Shown piece by piece: positions 36,046 through 46,265 of a DNA stretch of 64,000 nucleotides. The DNA lies in contig NZ_JH584235.1 in the NCBI RefSeq assembly GCF_000241465.1, positions 2,178,888 through 2,242,887 of the forward strand, read 5' to 3'. The position numbers and the translations under genes are program-made. Position 1 is the first letter of the stretch, and each line of letters opens with the position of its first letter. This stretch comes from Sphingomonas echinoides ATCC 14820. Lineage in GTDB: Bacteria; Pseudomonadota; Alphaproteobacteria; Sphingomonadales; Sphingomonadaceae. The notes beneath the pieces were generated by a model. It ran no database searches and was not told the DNA's origin. It saw only the letters and a program-made list of their open reading frames with translations.

Positions 36046-37566
36046 ATGTTCCAGCAAGCGATCGACACCGTCCGGGCGAAGGGTCACGCACCGTCACGCT
36101 ACGGCAACTTCATTGGCGGCCGATGGGTGGAACCCATTCGCGGGGAATATTTTACAGACCATAGTCCGATCAACGGCCGGCAGCTGGCCGAGATCGCCAA
36201 GTCTTCGCCAGAGGATGTGGAGGCAGCGCTGGACGCTGCTCACCGGGCGAAGGAGGGCTGGGCGCGCATGGCCCCTGCCGAGCGCGCAAAGATCCTCAAT
36301 TGCGTGGCCGACCGGCTCGAGGAGAATCTCGAGCTGCTCGCGCTTGCCGAGACCATGGACAACGGCAAGCCGATCCGCGAAACGCGCGGCGCCGATGTGC
36401 CGCTGGCCATCGACCACTTCCGCTATTTTGCCGGCTGCGTCCGCGCAGAAGAAGGGGCGATCTCGACAATCGACGACAAGACGATCGCCTACCATTTCAG
36501 GGAACCGCTGGGCGTCGTCGGGCAGATCATCCCGTGGAATTTCCCGCTGCTGATGGCGGCATGGAAGATCGCCCCGGCGCTGGCGGCCGGCAACTGCACC
36601 GTCATCAAGCCGGCCTCGCAGACACCTCTTTCGCTGCTGCTGTTCGCCGAGCTGACCGCCGATATCCTGCCGCCTGGGGTGGTAAATATCGTGACCGGAC
36701 CCGGCGCGTCGGTCGGGCGCGCGATTGCGGCCAATCCGCGGATTGCGAAAGTGTCCTTCACCGGCGAAACGACGACCGGCCGGCAGATCATGGGCTATGC
36801 CGCCGAGCATCTGATCCCGCAGACGATGGAGCTGGGCGGAAAGTCCCCGAACATCTTTCTGGCAGACGTCATGAACGAGGACGACAGTTTCCTCGACAAG
36901 GCACTGGAAGGCTTCGCCCTGTTCGCGTTCAACAAGGGCGAGGTCTGCACCTGCCCCTCGCGCGCGCTCGTCCATGAATCGATCTTCGATCGGTTTGTCG
37001 AAAGAGCGGTCGCGCGCGTCGGGGCGATCCGGGTCGGCGACCCGCTCGATCCGCTCACGCAGATGGGCGCGCAGGCATCGGAGGATCAGCTTCACAAGAT
37101 CCTGGGCTATATCGACATCGGCAAGCAGGAAGGCGCCGAGTGCCTGACGGGGGGACAGCGCGCCCGTCCGGGAGGCGAGTTCGACGACGGCTTCTTCGTC
37201 GAGCCCACCGTGTTTGTCGGCAACAACAAGATGCGGATTTTCCAGGAGGAGATTTTTGGGCCGGTCCTGTCGGTGACGCCGTTCAAGACGGTCGAAGAGG
37301 CGATCTCGATCGCCAACGACACCATCTATGGATTGGGCGCCGGCGTGTGGACCCGCAGCGGCAATGATGCCTATCGGCTGGGCCGCGCGATCGAGGCGGG
37401 CCGGGTGTGGACCAATTGCTACCATGCCTACCCGGCGCACGCGGCATTCGGAGGTTACAAGGCCTCCGGATTCGGGCGCGAAAACCACAAGATGATGCTC
37501 GACCACTATCAGCAGACCAAGAATCTGTTGGTCAGCTACGACGAGACGTCCCTCGGCCTTTTTTGA
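36046..37566 (+). CDS. NAD(P)-dependent aldehyde dehydrogenase (ExaC/AldB type)
   Basis: 506 residues. NAD-fold and oxyanion motif [19 protein letters not shown] with the catalytic Glu, and [12 protein letters not shown] with the catalytic Cys: the acetaldehyde/ExaC-AldB subgroup signature. Full length. 57 bases upstream of the alcohol dehydrogenase on the same strand, so together they would interconvert an alcohol and its acid, most likely ethanol and acetate. Confidence 0.88.
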   Translation: MFQQAIDTVRAKGHAPSRYGNFIGGRWVEPIRGEYFTDHSPINGRQLAEIAKSSPEDVEAALDAAHRAKEGWARMAPAERAKILNCVADRLEENLELLALAETMDNGKPIRETRGADVPLAIDHFRYFAGCVRAEEGAISTIDDKTIAYHFREPLGVVGQIIPWNFPLLMAAWKIAPALAAGNCTVIKPASQTPLSLLLFAELTADILPPGVVNIVTGPGASVGRAIAANPRIAKVSFTGETTTGRQIMGYAAEHLIPQTMELGGKSPNIFLADVMNEDDSFLDKALEGFALFAFNKGEVCTCPSRALVHESIFDRFVERAVARVGAIRVGDPLDPLTQMGAQASEDQLHKILGYIDIGKQEGAECLTGGQRARPGGEFDDGFFVEPTVFVGNNKMRIFQEEIFGPVLSVTPFKTVEEAISIANDTIYGLGAGVWTRSGNDAYRLGRAIEAGRVWTNCYHAYPAHAAFGGYKASGFGRENHKMMLDHYQQTKNLLVSYDETSLGLF

Positions 37567-37623
37567 CCCGGCTCACTCCGGCTGCGGCTAACCCGCGCGG
37601 CCGTCACCGCAAGGAACTCCACT

Positions 37624-38661
37624 ATGAACAAGACAATGAAGGCCGCGGTCGTACGCGAATTCGGCCAACCGCTGGTGATCGAAGAAGTGCCTGTCACGAT
37701 GCCGGGCCCGGGCCAGATCCTGGTGAAGATCGCGGCGACCGGCGTCTGTCATACCGACCTTCATGCGGCCGAGGGAGACTGGCCGGTGAAGCCCAATCCG
37801 CCCTTCATCCCAGGCCATGAGGGTGTCGGTCATGTGGTCGCGGTAGGTAGCGGCGTGACCTATGTGAAAGAGGGCGACCGTGTCGGCGTCCCCTGGCTCT
37901 ACACGGCCTGCGGGCACTGCGTTCATTGCCTCGGCGGATGGGAAACCCTGTGCGAGGCCCAGCAAAATACCGGCTATTCGGTGAATGGCAGTTTTGCGGA
38001 ATATGTTCTTGCCGATCCCAATTATGTCGGTCACCTGCCGGCCAATATCGGGTTCATCGACATCGCCCCGATCCTGTGCGCCGGCGTGACGGTCTACAAG
38101 GGGCTGAAGGTCACCGAGACGAGGCCCGGTAATTGGGTGGCGATCTCGGGCATCGGCGGTCTCGGACATATGGCCGTGCAATATGCCAAGGCAATGGGGC
38201 TCAATGTCGTGGCCGTCGACATCGACGACGCCAAACTCGCGCTCGCGGAGCGACTGGGCGCGGATCTCACCGTCAACGCGCGCAACGTCGACCCTGCCGC
38301 ATTCATCAAGAAGGAGATCGGTGGCGCCCATGGCGCACTTGTCACAGCAGTGTCGCCGATCGCATTCCAGCAAGCACTCGGCATGGTCAGGCGGGGAGGC
38401 ACGGTGGCGTTGAACGGGCTTCCGCCAGGCGACTTTCCGCTGTCGATTTTCGACACGGTCCTGAACGGGATCACTGTTCGTGGCTCCATCGTCGGCACGC
38501 GGCTCGATCTGCAGGAAGCGCTTGATTTTGCCGCTGAGGGCAAGGTTCGCGCGACCGTCACGACGGACACGCTGGAGAACATCAACGATATTTTCGCGCG
38601 CATGCATCATGGTGAAATCGAGGGGCGGATCGTGATCGATTTCGAGGGCGGCGCCCACTGA
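37624..38661 (+). CDS. adhP: Zinc-dependent alcohol dehydrogenase, AdhP type
   Basis: 345 residues. Catalytic zinc ligands in [15 protein letters not shown] and PGHEGVGHV, structural zinc four-Cys lobe in [15 protein letters not shown], and NAD-binding [13 protein letters not shown]. The ethanol-active AdhP/AdhT branch is the best fit. Follows the aldehyde dehydrogenase by 57 bases. Confidence 0.87.
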   Translation: MNKTMKAAVVREFGQPLVIEEVPVTMPGPGQILVKIAATGVCHTDLHAAEGDWPVKPNPPFIPGHEGVGHVVAVGSGVTYVKEGDRVGVPWLYTACGHCVHCLGGWETLCEAQQNTGYSVNGSFAEYVLADPNYVGHLPANIGFIDIAPILCAGVTVYKGLKVTETRPGNWVAISGIGGLGHMAVQYAKAMGLNVVAVDIDDAKLALAERLGADLTVNARNVDPAAFIKKEIGGAHGALVTAVSPIAFQQALGMVRRGGTVALNGLPPGDFPLSIFDTVLNGITVRGSIVGTRLDLQEALDFAAEGKVRATVTTDTLENINDIFARMHHGEIEGRIVIDFEGGAH

Positions 38662-38850
38662 CCAAGCGAATGCTCTGACGGTGTGCCCCGCCTGTGCCCA
38701 ACCACCCGTGCGTGCGCCCACATCGTCCCGGCAGGTCCGATCTTTTGGTGAGAACCGCCGCGCCGTCGGCCCCCGGCATAGTGGCATCGCTCGGACCGGG
38801 ACTCCGGCTCATTTCGATCATGGCGCCACTTGGCGCCAGTGGAGAACAAC

Positions 38851-40422
38851 ATGGCAAGCGGTAGAAAAGCGTATCTTGTCGGCGGCGGCATCGGCTCCCT
38901 GGCCGCAGCGGCCTTCCTGATCCGCGACGGTGGCCTGAAGGGCAGCGACATTACCGTCTATGAAATGCTTCCGATCCTTGGCGGCAGCCTCGACGGCGCC
39001 GGCAGCGCATCGGATGGCTATTCGATGCGCGGCGGCCGGATGCTGACAACGGATAATTACGAATGCACCTGGGGTCTGTTCAAGACGATCCCCTCGCTCG
39101 AACATCCCGGCTTGACCGTCTTCGAGGAGACGATCGCGTTCAACGAACGTGTACGATCGCATTCGAAGGCACGCCTGATCGACCGCGATTGTGCCATCCT
39201 CGACGTGACCTCGATGGGCTTCTCGATGAACGACCGGCTGGAATTGCTCAGCCTTTCCGTCGCCAGTGAAGAGCGATTGGGCGCCACACGGATTACCGAT
39301 TGGCTCTCGCCTTCATTTTTCGAGACCAAATTCTGGTATATGTGGGCAACGACCTTCGCCTTTCAGCCATGGCACAGCGCGGTCGAATTCAGGCGCTACC
39401 TCCATCGTTTCATCAAGGAATTCTCGAGGATCGAAACGCTCGCGGGCGTAAAGCGCACGGTCTACAACCAATATGATTCCCTGGTCCGTCCTCTGGCCGC
39501 CTGGCTCGAAGAACGGGGCGTCCATTTCGCCAGGGACACATTGGTCACAGACCTCGTCCTCGCCCCGATCGGCGGCAAGTCAGCGGTCAGCCGCATCCTG
39601 CTGCGCCACGGCGAAGCGGCCGAAGCCATTGACGTCGGACCCGAAGACCTCGTCTTTTTTCAGAACGGTTCGATGACCGACGCCTCGAGCCTGGGATCCA
39701 TGACCAGTGCGCCGCCGCATCGGACGAAACATGACAGCGGCGGGTGGGCCCTATGGGAGAAGCTCGCCGCGGAGCATCCCGGCTTTGGGAACCCAGCCGC
39801 CTTCAATAGCTCGATCGCCGAATCTTGCTGGATATCGTTCACGGTCACGCAGGGAAACACGCGCTTCTTCGACCATATGGAATCCTTCACCGGAAACGTG
39901 GCGGGCACGGGCGGACTTGTGACCTTCAAGGATTCGAGCTGGTTGATGTCGGTGGTATTGGCGCATCAACCGCATTTCCCCGACCAGCCGGCGACGAGCC
40001 GGGTGTTCTGGGGGTATGCTCTGCACCCCGATCGCATCGGCGATTTCGTGCCAAAGGCGATGTCAGCCTGCTGTGGGGAGGACCTTCTGATCGAGCTATG
40101 TGGCCATCTCAATATCGACATGACAGTCTTTGAAACGGCAAACTGCATCCCCTGCCGGATGCCCTATATTACGAGCATGTTCATGCCGCGCTCGAAAGGC
40201 GAACGGCCGTTCCCGGTTCCCGAAACGACGCGGAATCTCGCCTTTGTCAGTCAGTTCGTCGAAATACCCGAAGATGTCGTCTTCACCGTCGAATATTCGG
40301 TGCGGGCCGCGCAAATGGCGGTCTATCAGCTTCTCGGAATCGATGCGCAGATCCCGCCAGTCAGTCACTACGATCGATCTGCCAGGGTCAATCTGAGCGC
40401 GGCGATCAAGGCATTCCGCTAG
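38851..40422 (+). CDS. ohyA: Oleate hydratase (FAD-dependent fatty-acid hydratase)
   Basis: 523 residues. N-terminal FAD-binding GGGIGSLAAAAFLIRDGG, then MRGGRMLTTDNYECTWGLF and NDRLELLSL, which are diagnostic of the myosin-cross-reactive-antigen/oleate hydratase family, and a C-terminal PCRMPYITSMFMPR. ATG 38851 has GGAGA nearby. Hydrates unsaturated fatty acids to 10-hydroxy acids, often as a detoxification step. Confidence 0.85.
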   Translation: MASGRKAYLVGGGIGSLAAAAFLIRDGGLKGSDITVYEMLPILGGSLDGAGSASDGYSMRGGRMLTTDNYECTWGLFKTIPSLEHPGLTVFEETIAFNERVRSHSKARLIDRDCAILDVTSMGFSMNDRLELLSLSVASEERLGATRITDWLSPSFFETKFWYMWATTFAFQPWHSAVEFRRYLHRFIKEFSRIETLAGVKRTVYNQYDSLVRPLAAWLEERGVHFARDTLVTDLVLAPIGGKSAVSRILLRHGEAAEAIDVGPEDLVFFQNGSMTDASSLGSMTSAPPHRTKHDSGGWALWEKLAAEHPGFGNPAAFNSSIAESCWISFTVTQGNTRFFDHMESFTGNVAGTGGLVTFKDSSWLMSVVLAHQPHFPDQPATSRVFWGYALHPDRIGDFVPKAMSACCGEDLLIELCGHLNIDMTVFETANCIPCRMPYITSMFMPRSKGERPFPVPETTRNLAFVSQFVEIPEDVVFTVEYSVRAAQMAVYQLLGIDAQIPPVSHYDRSARVNLSAAIKAFR

Positions 40423-40498
40423 AACATCGCGCATTCGATCGAGCAGGCCAAACGCAGGCATCACGTTTCCCTGGTGCGCTGCGCGCGGCACTGAAATG

Positions 40499-40520
40499 GC
40501 TACGTAACAATCCCAATTCG
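40499..40520 (+). promoter_or_regulatory. Second copy of GCTACGTAACAATCCCAAT, upstream of the GH130 gene
   Basis: Identical over 19 bases (40499-40517) to 35914-35932, in the same orientation and 140 bases before ATG 40657. The following bases differ (CGGCGCGAAGG), and CGAAGG lies 14 bases after GTAACA. Confidence 0.55.
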
Positions 40521-40656
40521 GCGCGAAGGCACCATGCCCTACCGACGCGACAGTGCCATCCACCGAGGGCGAATGTCGGGCCCAGGACGGGCTCGCGATA
40601 TTGGCGCTCGCGCCTTTATTGATCTGCGCGGATTATTCGAATGGAGACCGACCAGC

Positions 40657-41946
40657 ATGACCGCACGCGCAAAGCTAAACTTCTATGATCGCGTTCTTCG
40701 ACCCGATCCATCGCGCACCGTCGTCCGTCCTTTTGAGCCGAATTATCCCAGAGATTTCGACGGCGGCACGTCCCGCACCCAGGAGACTGTCGATCTGATC
40801 GTGGCGCTCGATGAGGCTGAGTTGGCGCGTCAGCTGAAAGGCGTCACACTATCCCTGGACGAGAACCACCGCGACGTCGATGCGATGTTGCTTCGCCGGT
40901 TCAACGAAGTCGCCAGCGGGATCGCGGGTGCCGATCGTATCAACGCCAAGCAGCGGCGATTAATAGGCGCCTACTGCAGCGAAGAATTTGCATATGAGGC
41001 CGCCGCCTTGTTCAACCCAAGCGCCGTGCTCCATCCCGACCAGTCGGGTCTGCCCGAGGGCACGCTTCGTTTCGTGATGTCGCTGCGAGGCATCGGCGAG
41101 GGGCATGTATCTTCCGTGACGTTCCGCACCGGCACCTGGACGCCTGGCGGCGCACTTTTGGTCGATGATCCCAGCCCGACATCGGTATCGCCCCTCATCG
41201 ATACATGCGGGAGAGGGGAGGGCATAGCAGCACGCCTGTGTTGCGCCGGCAGTCGCACGATCTCGGAGACAGTGCTTTTCCCGGTCCTGCCGAGCCAAAC
41301 GCAGGGTATCGAGGATACGCGCCTTGTTCGCTTCTGCGAGGATGATGGCAGCATCAGCTACCATGGTACATATACAGCGTTCGGCGGTGGCCAAGTGCGA
41401 TCGGAATTGCTGAGCACGGCCGATTTTAGATCGTTCGAGATGCGCGTCCTGACCGGCCAGGCCTCGAGTGGAAAGGGCATGGCCCTTTTCCCTCGCCGCA
41501 TAGCGGGAAAATACGCCATGCTTGGGCGTCAGGACAGCAAGAACATCTGGCTTCACTTCTCCGACGAACTGCTTAACTGGGCAGGTGGCGAAAAGCTCAT
41601 TACACCAAAATTCCCTTGGGAATTCGTCCAGATGGGCAATTGCGGGTCGCCGATCGAGATTGACGAAGGCTGGTTAGTGATGACCCACGGCGTTGGTACG
41701 GTCCGCAACTATTGCATTGGCGCATGCCTGCTCGACAAGAATGACCCATCAAAGCTGCTGGCGCGCACGCCGCGCCCGGTACTGGCCCCGAGCCCGCACG
41801 AGAGGGACGGGTACGTACCCAACGTCGTCTATAGCTGCGGTGTGATCGTTCACGATCGAACGATGTTACTACCCTATGGGGTGGCCGATAGCTTCACTGC
41901 CTTTGCTACGGCCTCGATTGATAACCTCCTAAGTGTGATGGAGTAG
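40657..41946 (+). CDS. GH130-family beta-mannoside phosphorylase or hydrolase
   Basis: 429 residues. GIEDTRLVRF, GNCGSPIEIDEGWLVMTHGVG, RNYCIGACLLD and ERDGYVPNVVYSCG are signatures of the five-bladed beta-propeller GH130 family (mannosyl-glucose and beta-mannan phosphorylases or mannosidases). ATG 40657 lies after a GGAGAC box. Converges on the operon with a glycosyltransferase at its head, so the two may act on the same beta-mannoside. Exact substrate unknown. Confidence 0.8.
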   Translation: MTARAKLNFYDRVLRPDPSRTVVRPFEPNYPRDFDGGTSRTQETVDLIVALDEAELARQLKGVTLSLDENHRDVDAMLLRRFNEVASGIAGADRINAKQRRLIGAYCSEEFAYEAAALFNPSAVLHPDQSGLPEGTLRFVMSLRGIGEGHVSSVTFRTGTWTPGGALLVDDPSPTSVSPLIDTCGRGEGIAARLCCAGSRTISETVLFPVLPSQTQGIEDTRLVRFCEDDGSISYHGTYTAFGGGQVRSELLSTADFRSFEMRVLTGQASSGKGMALFPRRIAGKYAMLGRQDSKNIWLHFSDELLNWAGGEKLITPKFPWEFVQMGNCGSPIEIDEGWLVMTHGVGTVRNYCIGACLLDKNDPSKLLARTPRPVLAPSPHERDGYVPNVVYSCGVIVHDRTMLLPYGVADSFTAFATASIDNLLSVME

Positions 41947-42085
41947 GTCACTCGAACTGATTGGGAATTGCAGACTGTTCGAGCGGTAGATGCCGTTCAA
42001 GGAAGACGAACGTCAATTCGGGGCGGCCGCGCGTCGTTTAGCGATGTTGGCTGTGCACAGGGGATACCATGCCATAGCAATCGGA

Positions 42086-42832
42086 TCAGGGTTTGAGGCA
42101 AGCGAGAATTGCCATCATCGCGGTCCGGGTCTCCGCCACGTCTCGCACGGGGATTACGTCGATTCCGGCTGTGCGAACGGGATCATCGTTGCCACCGGGA
42201 TAGATCGCGTCTCCCATGAACAGCATAGCCGACTGCGGAATGCCGGATTCCTCGGAAAGACGGCGCATTCCATAAGCCTTGTCGATGCCTTGGCGAGTAA
42301 TGTCGATGGAGGTTGATCCCCCCACGTTGACGGACAGCTCGGGCAGTCGTGATCGAAGCGCTGCCTGCAGTGCCTTGCGCTTGGCGAAGTCGGGATCCCA
42401 CGCTTTCTTTGCGTCGAGCGGCGCCTCCTGTCCAAGTCCAGAGAAAGTAATCTGGCTCCCGCGGTCCTCGATCCGCTCACCCCATGTCCTCTCGTCCGGA
42501 AGGCCCACTTCCCATGGGGCCAGTTCAAACGCCTGAAGAATGCGCCTGCGCTCGTCGGGGTCGAATACATCAGCATAGACCGGCTTCCAGGCATCCGTGA
42601 AGCGGTAGAGCTTGGTGCCCGTGGTTGGCATGATGAATAACTGACGGACGTCAGCTCTGATGGGCAATCGCGACACGACTTGTGCTTCGAACTGAGGCCA
42701 GTCGCCACCGGAGATCACCGCGACGCCGACGAGATCAAGCAGCTTGGCAAGCAACTCGGCCGTTTCTTGGCCTATAGGCTGTTTGCTCTCGGCCAGGGTG
42801 CCGTCAAGGTCGAAGGCGATAAGGCGCTTCAT
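42086..42832 (-). CDS. HAD-IIB phosphatase (phosphomannomutase/sucrose-phosphatase-like)
   Basis: 248 residues. DLDGTLAESKQ motif I, VISGGDWPQF motif II, TTGTKLY and GGSTSIDITRQGIDKA and a C-terminal FMGDAIYPGGNDDPV, the HAD-IIB sugar-phosphatase pattern. Last gene of the eight-gene operon; begins by ATGA overlap with the small 68-aa gene. The dead relative at 21907 shares its start and motifs. Likely dephosphorylates a sugar phosphate made by the operon. Confidence 0.8.
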   Translation of the reverse strand: MKRLIAFDLDGTLAESKQPIGQETAELLAKLLDLVGVAVISGGDWPQFEAQVVSRLPIRADVRQLFIMPTTGTKLYRFTDAWKPVYADVFDPDERRRILQAFELAPWEVGLPDERTWGERIEDRGSQITFSGLGQEAPLDAKKAWDPDFAKRKALQAALRSRLPELSVNVGGSTSIDITRQGIDKAYGMRRLSEESGIPQSAMLFMGDAIYPGGNDDPVRTAGIDVIPVRDVAETRTAMMAILACLKP

Positions 42833-43035
42833 CGGTGGACTCCAATCAGGGTGCTGTCGCTCGGCGGATAGGCGGCGCTCGAGCGATCGGGTTCGATATT
42901 CTTCAGGCGGACGGTAACCGGTGCGACGGTTGTATCGAGGATCGCCTGCACGATAGCCGGCTTTGACGGCCCTCCGAACGCGATGAACTTTTCCAAGATG
43001 TCGCGGCGGATCCGCTCTTGGCCAGGCTCGATCAT
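42829..43035 (-). CDS. Small 68-residue protein linked by ATGA on both sides
   Basis: A charged, Ile/Val-containing protein (MIEPGQERIRRDILEKF then IAFGGPSKPAIVQAIL). ATG 43035 overlaps the stop of the upstream HAD gene and its own stop overlaps the ATG of the downstream HAD gene, which is strong evidence of translation. No family recognised; it could be a small regulator or a truncated enzyme piece. Confidence 0.55.
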   Translation of the reverse strand: MIEPGQERIRRDILEKFIAFGGPSKPAIVQAILDTTVAPVTVRLKNIEPDRSSAAYPPSDSTLIGVHR

Positions 43036-43847
43036 CTCGAAGCCTCCATCAGGATGATATTGTCTATCGCTTGGGCAGCGCCGTCCTCCTCGTTCGACAG
43101 GGTCACCTGGTCAGCGGCGGAGCGGACCGCATCGGGACCCTGCCCCATCGCAATCGAGAGGCCGGCGCGCGCGAACATCGGCAGGTCATTACGCTCGTCG
43201 CCGAGCACGGCAACGTTGGCGAGCGGTACGCCGATCGCGGCTGCCAGCGCGGCGACGCCATCGCCCTTGTTGGCCTGGGGAGCGGTAATGTCGAGATAGT
43301 AAGGCTGCGAACGGCCGACAGTCGCAAACTGTCCGAGCGCTGCCGCGATCTCGCCGTCAAGTCGCGCGAGCAATGCATGGTCACCGCTGACGCCGACGAT
43401 CTTGTCGGGATGAGCGAGCAATGCCGCGAAGTCGTCCTTGATTATCGGCTCGATGCTTGCCGCGCGCCGCTCGCGTGGAACATACACATCGTCGGTTGCT
43501 TGGGCATACCAGAGGCCACCCGAGAACAGCCACGGCGTGACGGCCGGGTGCTCAAGCAGGGCGAGTGCTCGCGCGGCGCATTCGGGCTCAAGTTGATCTG
43601 CCGAAACGACAGTCCCGTCGGGCCGGACGATCGTGCCGCCGTTGAAGGCACCGATGACGCCTGTGAGCTCCAGCCGTTTCGCGATCCAGAGCATGCCGCT
43701 GGGCGGGCGGGCACTGATCAGGCTCACCGCAATACCAGCCGTCCTGGCCCTTCCAACCGCAGAGATCACGCCGTCGGAGAGGCTTTTGTCCTGGCGGAGG
43801 AGCGTGCCATCTATATCGGAGACGATCAGGCGAATAGGGCCGCTCAT
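43032..43847 (-). CDS. Cof-type HAD-IIB hydrolase
   Basis: 271 residues. SDIDGTLLRQDKSL motif I, SARPPSGM motif II, and GDERNDLPMFARAGLSIAMGQGP motif IV are the Cof-type HAD-IIB set. Sits between zwf and the 68-aa gene with ATGA overlaps at both ends. Sugar-phosphate phosphatase of unknown specificity. Confidence 0.85.
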   Translation of the reverse strand: MSGPIRLIVSDIDGTLLRQDKSLSDGVISAVGRARTAGIAVSLISARPPSGMLWIAKRLELTGVIGAFNGGTIVRPDGTVVSADQLEPECAARALALLEHPAVTPWLFSGGLWYAQATDDVYVPRERRAASIEPIIKDDFAALLAHPDKIVGVSGDHALLARLDGEIAAALGQFATVGRSQPYYLDITAPQANKGDGVAALAAAIGVPLANVAVLGDERNDLPMFARAGLSIAMGQGPDAVRSAADQVTLSNEEDGAAQAIDNIILMEASR

Positions 43848-45274
43848 CCAAGGTGATGCCAGCGTCGATGCGCGCGGTGCATCAGCGCATCTGCACTTTC
43901 GGGGCCGGCGCTGCCTGCGGCGTATCCCTCGGGGGTGCCTTGCGCCCACAGATCGAGGAGCGGCTGCACGGCGCGCCAGCCACCTTCGATCTGCGCGGCA
44001 CGCTGAAACAGCGTCTGGTCGCCCGATTGCACGTCATAGAGCAAAGTTTCGTAGCCGGTCTGGTGGCCCACGTCGAAATGGTCCCGGTAGCGGAAATCCA
44101 TGGCGACCGGCGCAGTGTTCACGACGAGCCCAGGCCGCTTGACCACAAACTCAAGGCTGATGCCCTCGTCGGGCTGAATTTGCACCACAAGACGGTTGGG
44201 GGGCAGCCGGTCCACCACCGTCTCCTGGAAAAGCGCCAGCGGCACGTCGCGGAATTGGACGACGATCTCGGTATCACGGGTCGCCAGCGCCTTCCCGGTG
44301 CGCAGATAGAAGGGCACGCCCGACCACCGCCACGTCTCCACGTGCAACTTGAGCGCGGCGAAGGTCTCCGTGCGGCTGGCAGGGTCAACGTCGGGCTCAT
44401 CGAGATAGGCGGAAACGGCCTTGCCAGCGATGGCGCCGGAGCAATAGCGCCCGCGAATTGCCTCGGTCGGGTCGATCGGGCGGATGGCGGCAATGACCTT
44501 CTCTTTCTCCGTCCGGATCGCATCGGCATCGAAGCTGATCGGCGGCTCCATCGCTATCAGCGCCAGCAGCTGGAAGAGATGATTGGGAACCATGTCGCGC
44601 AATGCGCCGGTGGCATCGTAGAAGCTGCCGCGGGTGCCGACGGTCACCGCCTCGGCCGCCGTTATTTGGACATGATCGACGTAGCGGTTGTTCCAGACGG
44701 CTTCCATCATGGTGTTGCCGAAGCGTGTGACCATGATGTTCTGCACGGTCTCCTTCCCAAGGAAATGATCGATCCGGTAGATCTGGGACTCGCTGGCGCG
44801 GGAAAGGATTTGCCGGTTCAGCGCCTGTGCAGAGGCAAGGTCGGTCCCGAACGGTTTTTCGATCACGACGCGGCGGAAACCATCGGTCTCGTTGAGCAGC
44901 CCTTCATCGCCGAGCTGATTTACGACGGTACCGAAGAAGGCCGGCGCTGTGGCGAGGTAGAAGATCGCGTTCCCGGTAAGTTGGCGGCCGAGAGCCTGAT
45001 ACATAGTCGAATCGGCGAAATCGCCCTTCAAATAGCGGATACGACTGCGGAGCCATGGCCAGTTGGCATCGTCCTTCACGAATTCGTCAAGCGCCTGGCG
45101 CAGCTGCTCGTCGTCGCTGTCATGATGGCTGACACCGACGAGCGCCATGTCCTCATTCAGCAAGCCGGCCCGAGCGAGGTTAACGAGCGCGGGTATCAGC
45201 AATCGGCGGGCGAGGTCCCCAAATGCGCCGAAGATAACGAAAGTAGCAGAGGGTGCAGTCAGAGCATCGCTCAT
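43844..45274 (-). CDS. zwf: Glucose-6-phosphate 1-dehydrogenase
   Basis: 476 residues. N-terminal [16 protein letters not shown] dinucleotide motif and the active-site [19 protein letters not shown] are intact. ATG 45274 overlaps the gnd stop by ATGA. First oxidative step of the pentose phosphate pathway, producing NADPH. Confidence 0.93.
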   Translation of the reverse strand: MSDALTAPSATFVIFGAFGDLARRLLIPALVNLARAGLLNEDMALVGVSHHDSDDEQLRQALDEFVKDDANWPWLRSRIRYLKGDFADSTMYQALGRQLTGNAIFYLATAPAFFGTVVNQLGDEGLLNETDGFRRVVIEKPFGTDLASAQALNRQILSRASESQIYRIDHFLGKETVQNIMVTRFGNTMMEAVWNNRYVDHVQITAAEAVTVGTRGSFYDATGALRDMVPNHLFQLLALIAMEPPISFDADAIRTEKEKVIAAIRPIDPTEAIRGRYCSGAIAGKAVSAYLDEPDVDPASRTETFAALKLHVETWRWSGVPFYLRTGKALATRDTEIVVQFRDVPLALFQETVVDRLPPNRLVVQIQPDEGISLEFVVKRPGLVVNTAPVAMDFRYRDHFDVGHQTGYETLLYDVQSGDQTLFQRAAQIEGGWRAVQPLLDLWAQGTPEGYAAGSAGPESADALMHRAHRRWHHLG

Positions 45275-46254
45275 TGCGGCATCTCGACATGGCCGCCGAA
45301 GCCGAACCGCATCGCCGAGAGCAGCTTGTCGCCGAACGTCGTGTCGACCCGGCTGCGGTAGCGCGCGAACAGTGCCGCTGAGAGCACGTAGGCAGGGACC
45401 GCCTCCTCCATTGCCGCCTCGATCGTCCAGTGACCCTCGCCGGAATCCGCGACCTGGCCCGAGAACTGCTCCAGCATTTGGTCTTTGGCGAGCGCCGTCG
45501 CGGTCAGATCGAGCAACCACGACGAAATCACGCTGCCGCGGCGCCAGACCTCGGCGATGTCAGTGAGGTTGAGGTCGAAGCGCTCGTCTTCCGGCAGCTT
45601 GGCGGATGACTTGCCCTTCAGGATGTCGAACCCCTCGGCATAGGCCTGCATCAAGCCGTATTCGATGCCGTTGTGAACCATCTTGACGAAATGGCCCGAG
45701 CCGGCTGGACCGGCATGGATATACCCCTTCTCGGCACGGGTGTCCTCGTTGGGACCGCCGCGATCCGGTGTGCGTGCGATCGTCCCAAAGCCTGGTGCCA
45801 TGGCCTCGAAGAGAGGATCGAGACTGTCGAGCGTCGCGGCATCGCCTCCGATCATCATGCAATAGCCTCGGTCAAGGCCCCACACACCGCCCGAGGTGCC
45901 CACATCGACATAGTGGAGCCCTTTCATGGCGCACAGCTTCGCCCGGCGGATGTCGTCCTTGTAGAAGCTGTTGCCGCCGTCGATGATGATGTCGCCTGGG
46001 GAGGCCAGGCCCATCAGCGTCTCGATCGTGCTCTCTGTCGGCGGCCCAGCCGGCAGCATCACCCAGAAGATGCGCGGGCCCTCCAGTTTGGCTGCGACCT
46101 CTTCAAGCGAAGCGGCAGCGGTTGCGCCTTCGCCGGCCAGCATGTCCACCAGCGGCGGGTTCCGATCGAAGGCGACGATCTCGTGACCGCCGCGCATCAG
46201 ACGGCGCGCAATATTGGCTCCCATTCTGCCAAGGCCGATCATCGCTATACGCAT
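45271..46254 (-). CDS. gnd: 6-phosphogluconate dehydrogenase (decarboxylating), short YqeC/GndA-type
   Basis: 327 residues, the length of the short decarboxylating class. [15 protein letters not shown] dinucleotide fold, [22 protein letters not shown] and [14 protein letters not shown] with catalytic Lys and His. Third enzyme of the oxidative branch here after zwf (the lactonase is not seen nearby). Confidence 0.9.
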   Translation of the reverse strand: MRIAMIGLGRMGANIARRLMRGGHEIVAFDRNPPLVDMLAGEGATAAASLEEVAAKLEGPRIFWVMLPAGPPTESTIETLMGLASPGDIIIDGGNSFYKDDIRRAKLCAMKGLHYVDVGTSGGVWGLDRGYCMMIGGDAATLDSLDPLFEAMAPGFGTIARTPDRGGPNEDTRAEKGYIHAGPAGSGHFVKMVHNGIEYGLMQAYAEGFDILKGKSSAKLPEDERFDLNLTDIAEVWRRGSVISSWLLDLTATALAKDQMLEQFSGQVADSGEGHWTIEAAMEEAVPAYVLSAALFARYRSRVDTTFGDKLLSAMRFGFGGHVEMPQ

Positions 46255-46265
46255 GTGCTCATTCC

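Noticed and set aside
36094-37506. 470-residue minus-strand open frame
   Set aside because: Antisense shadow of the aldehyde dehydrogenase gene; Arg/Asp-rich with no domain pattern.
43853-45361. 502-residue plus-strand open frame
   Set aside because: Antisense to zwf, which carries intact active-site motifs.
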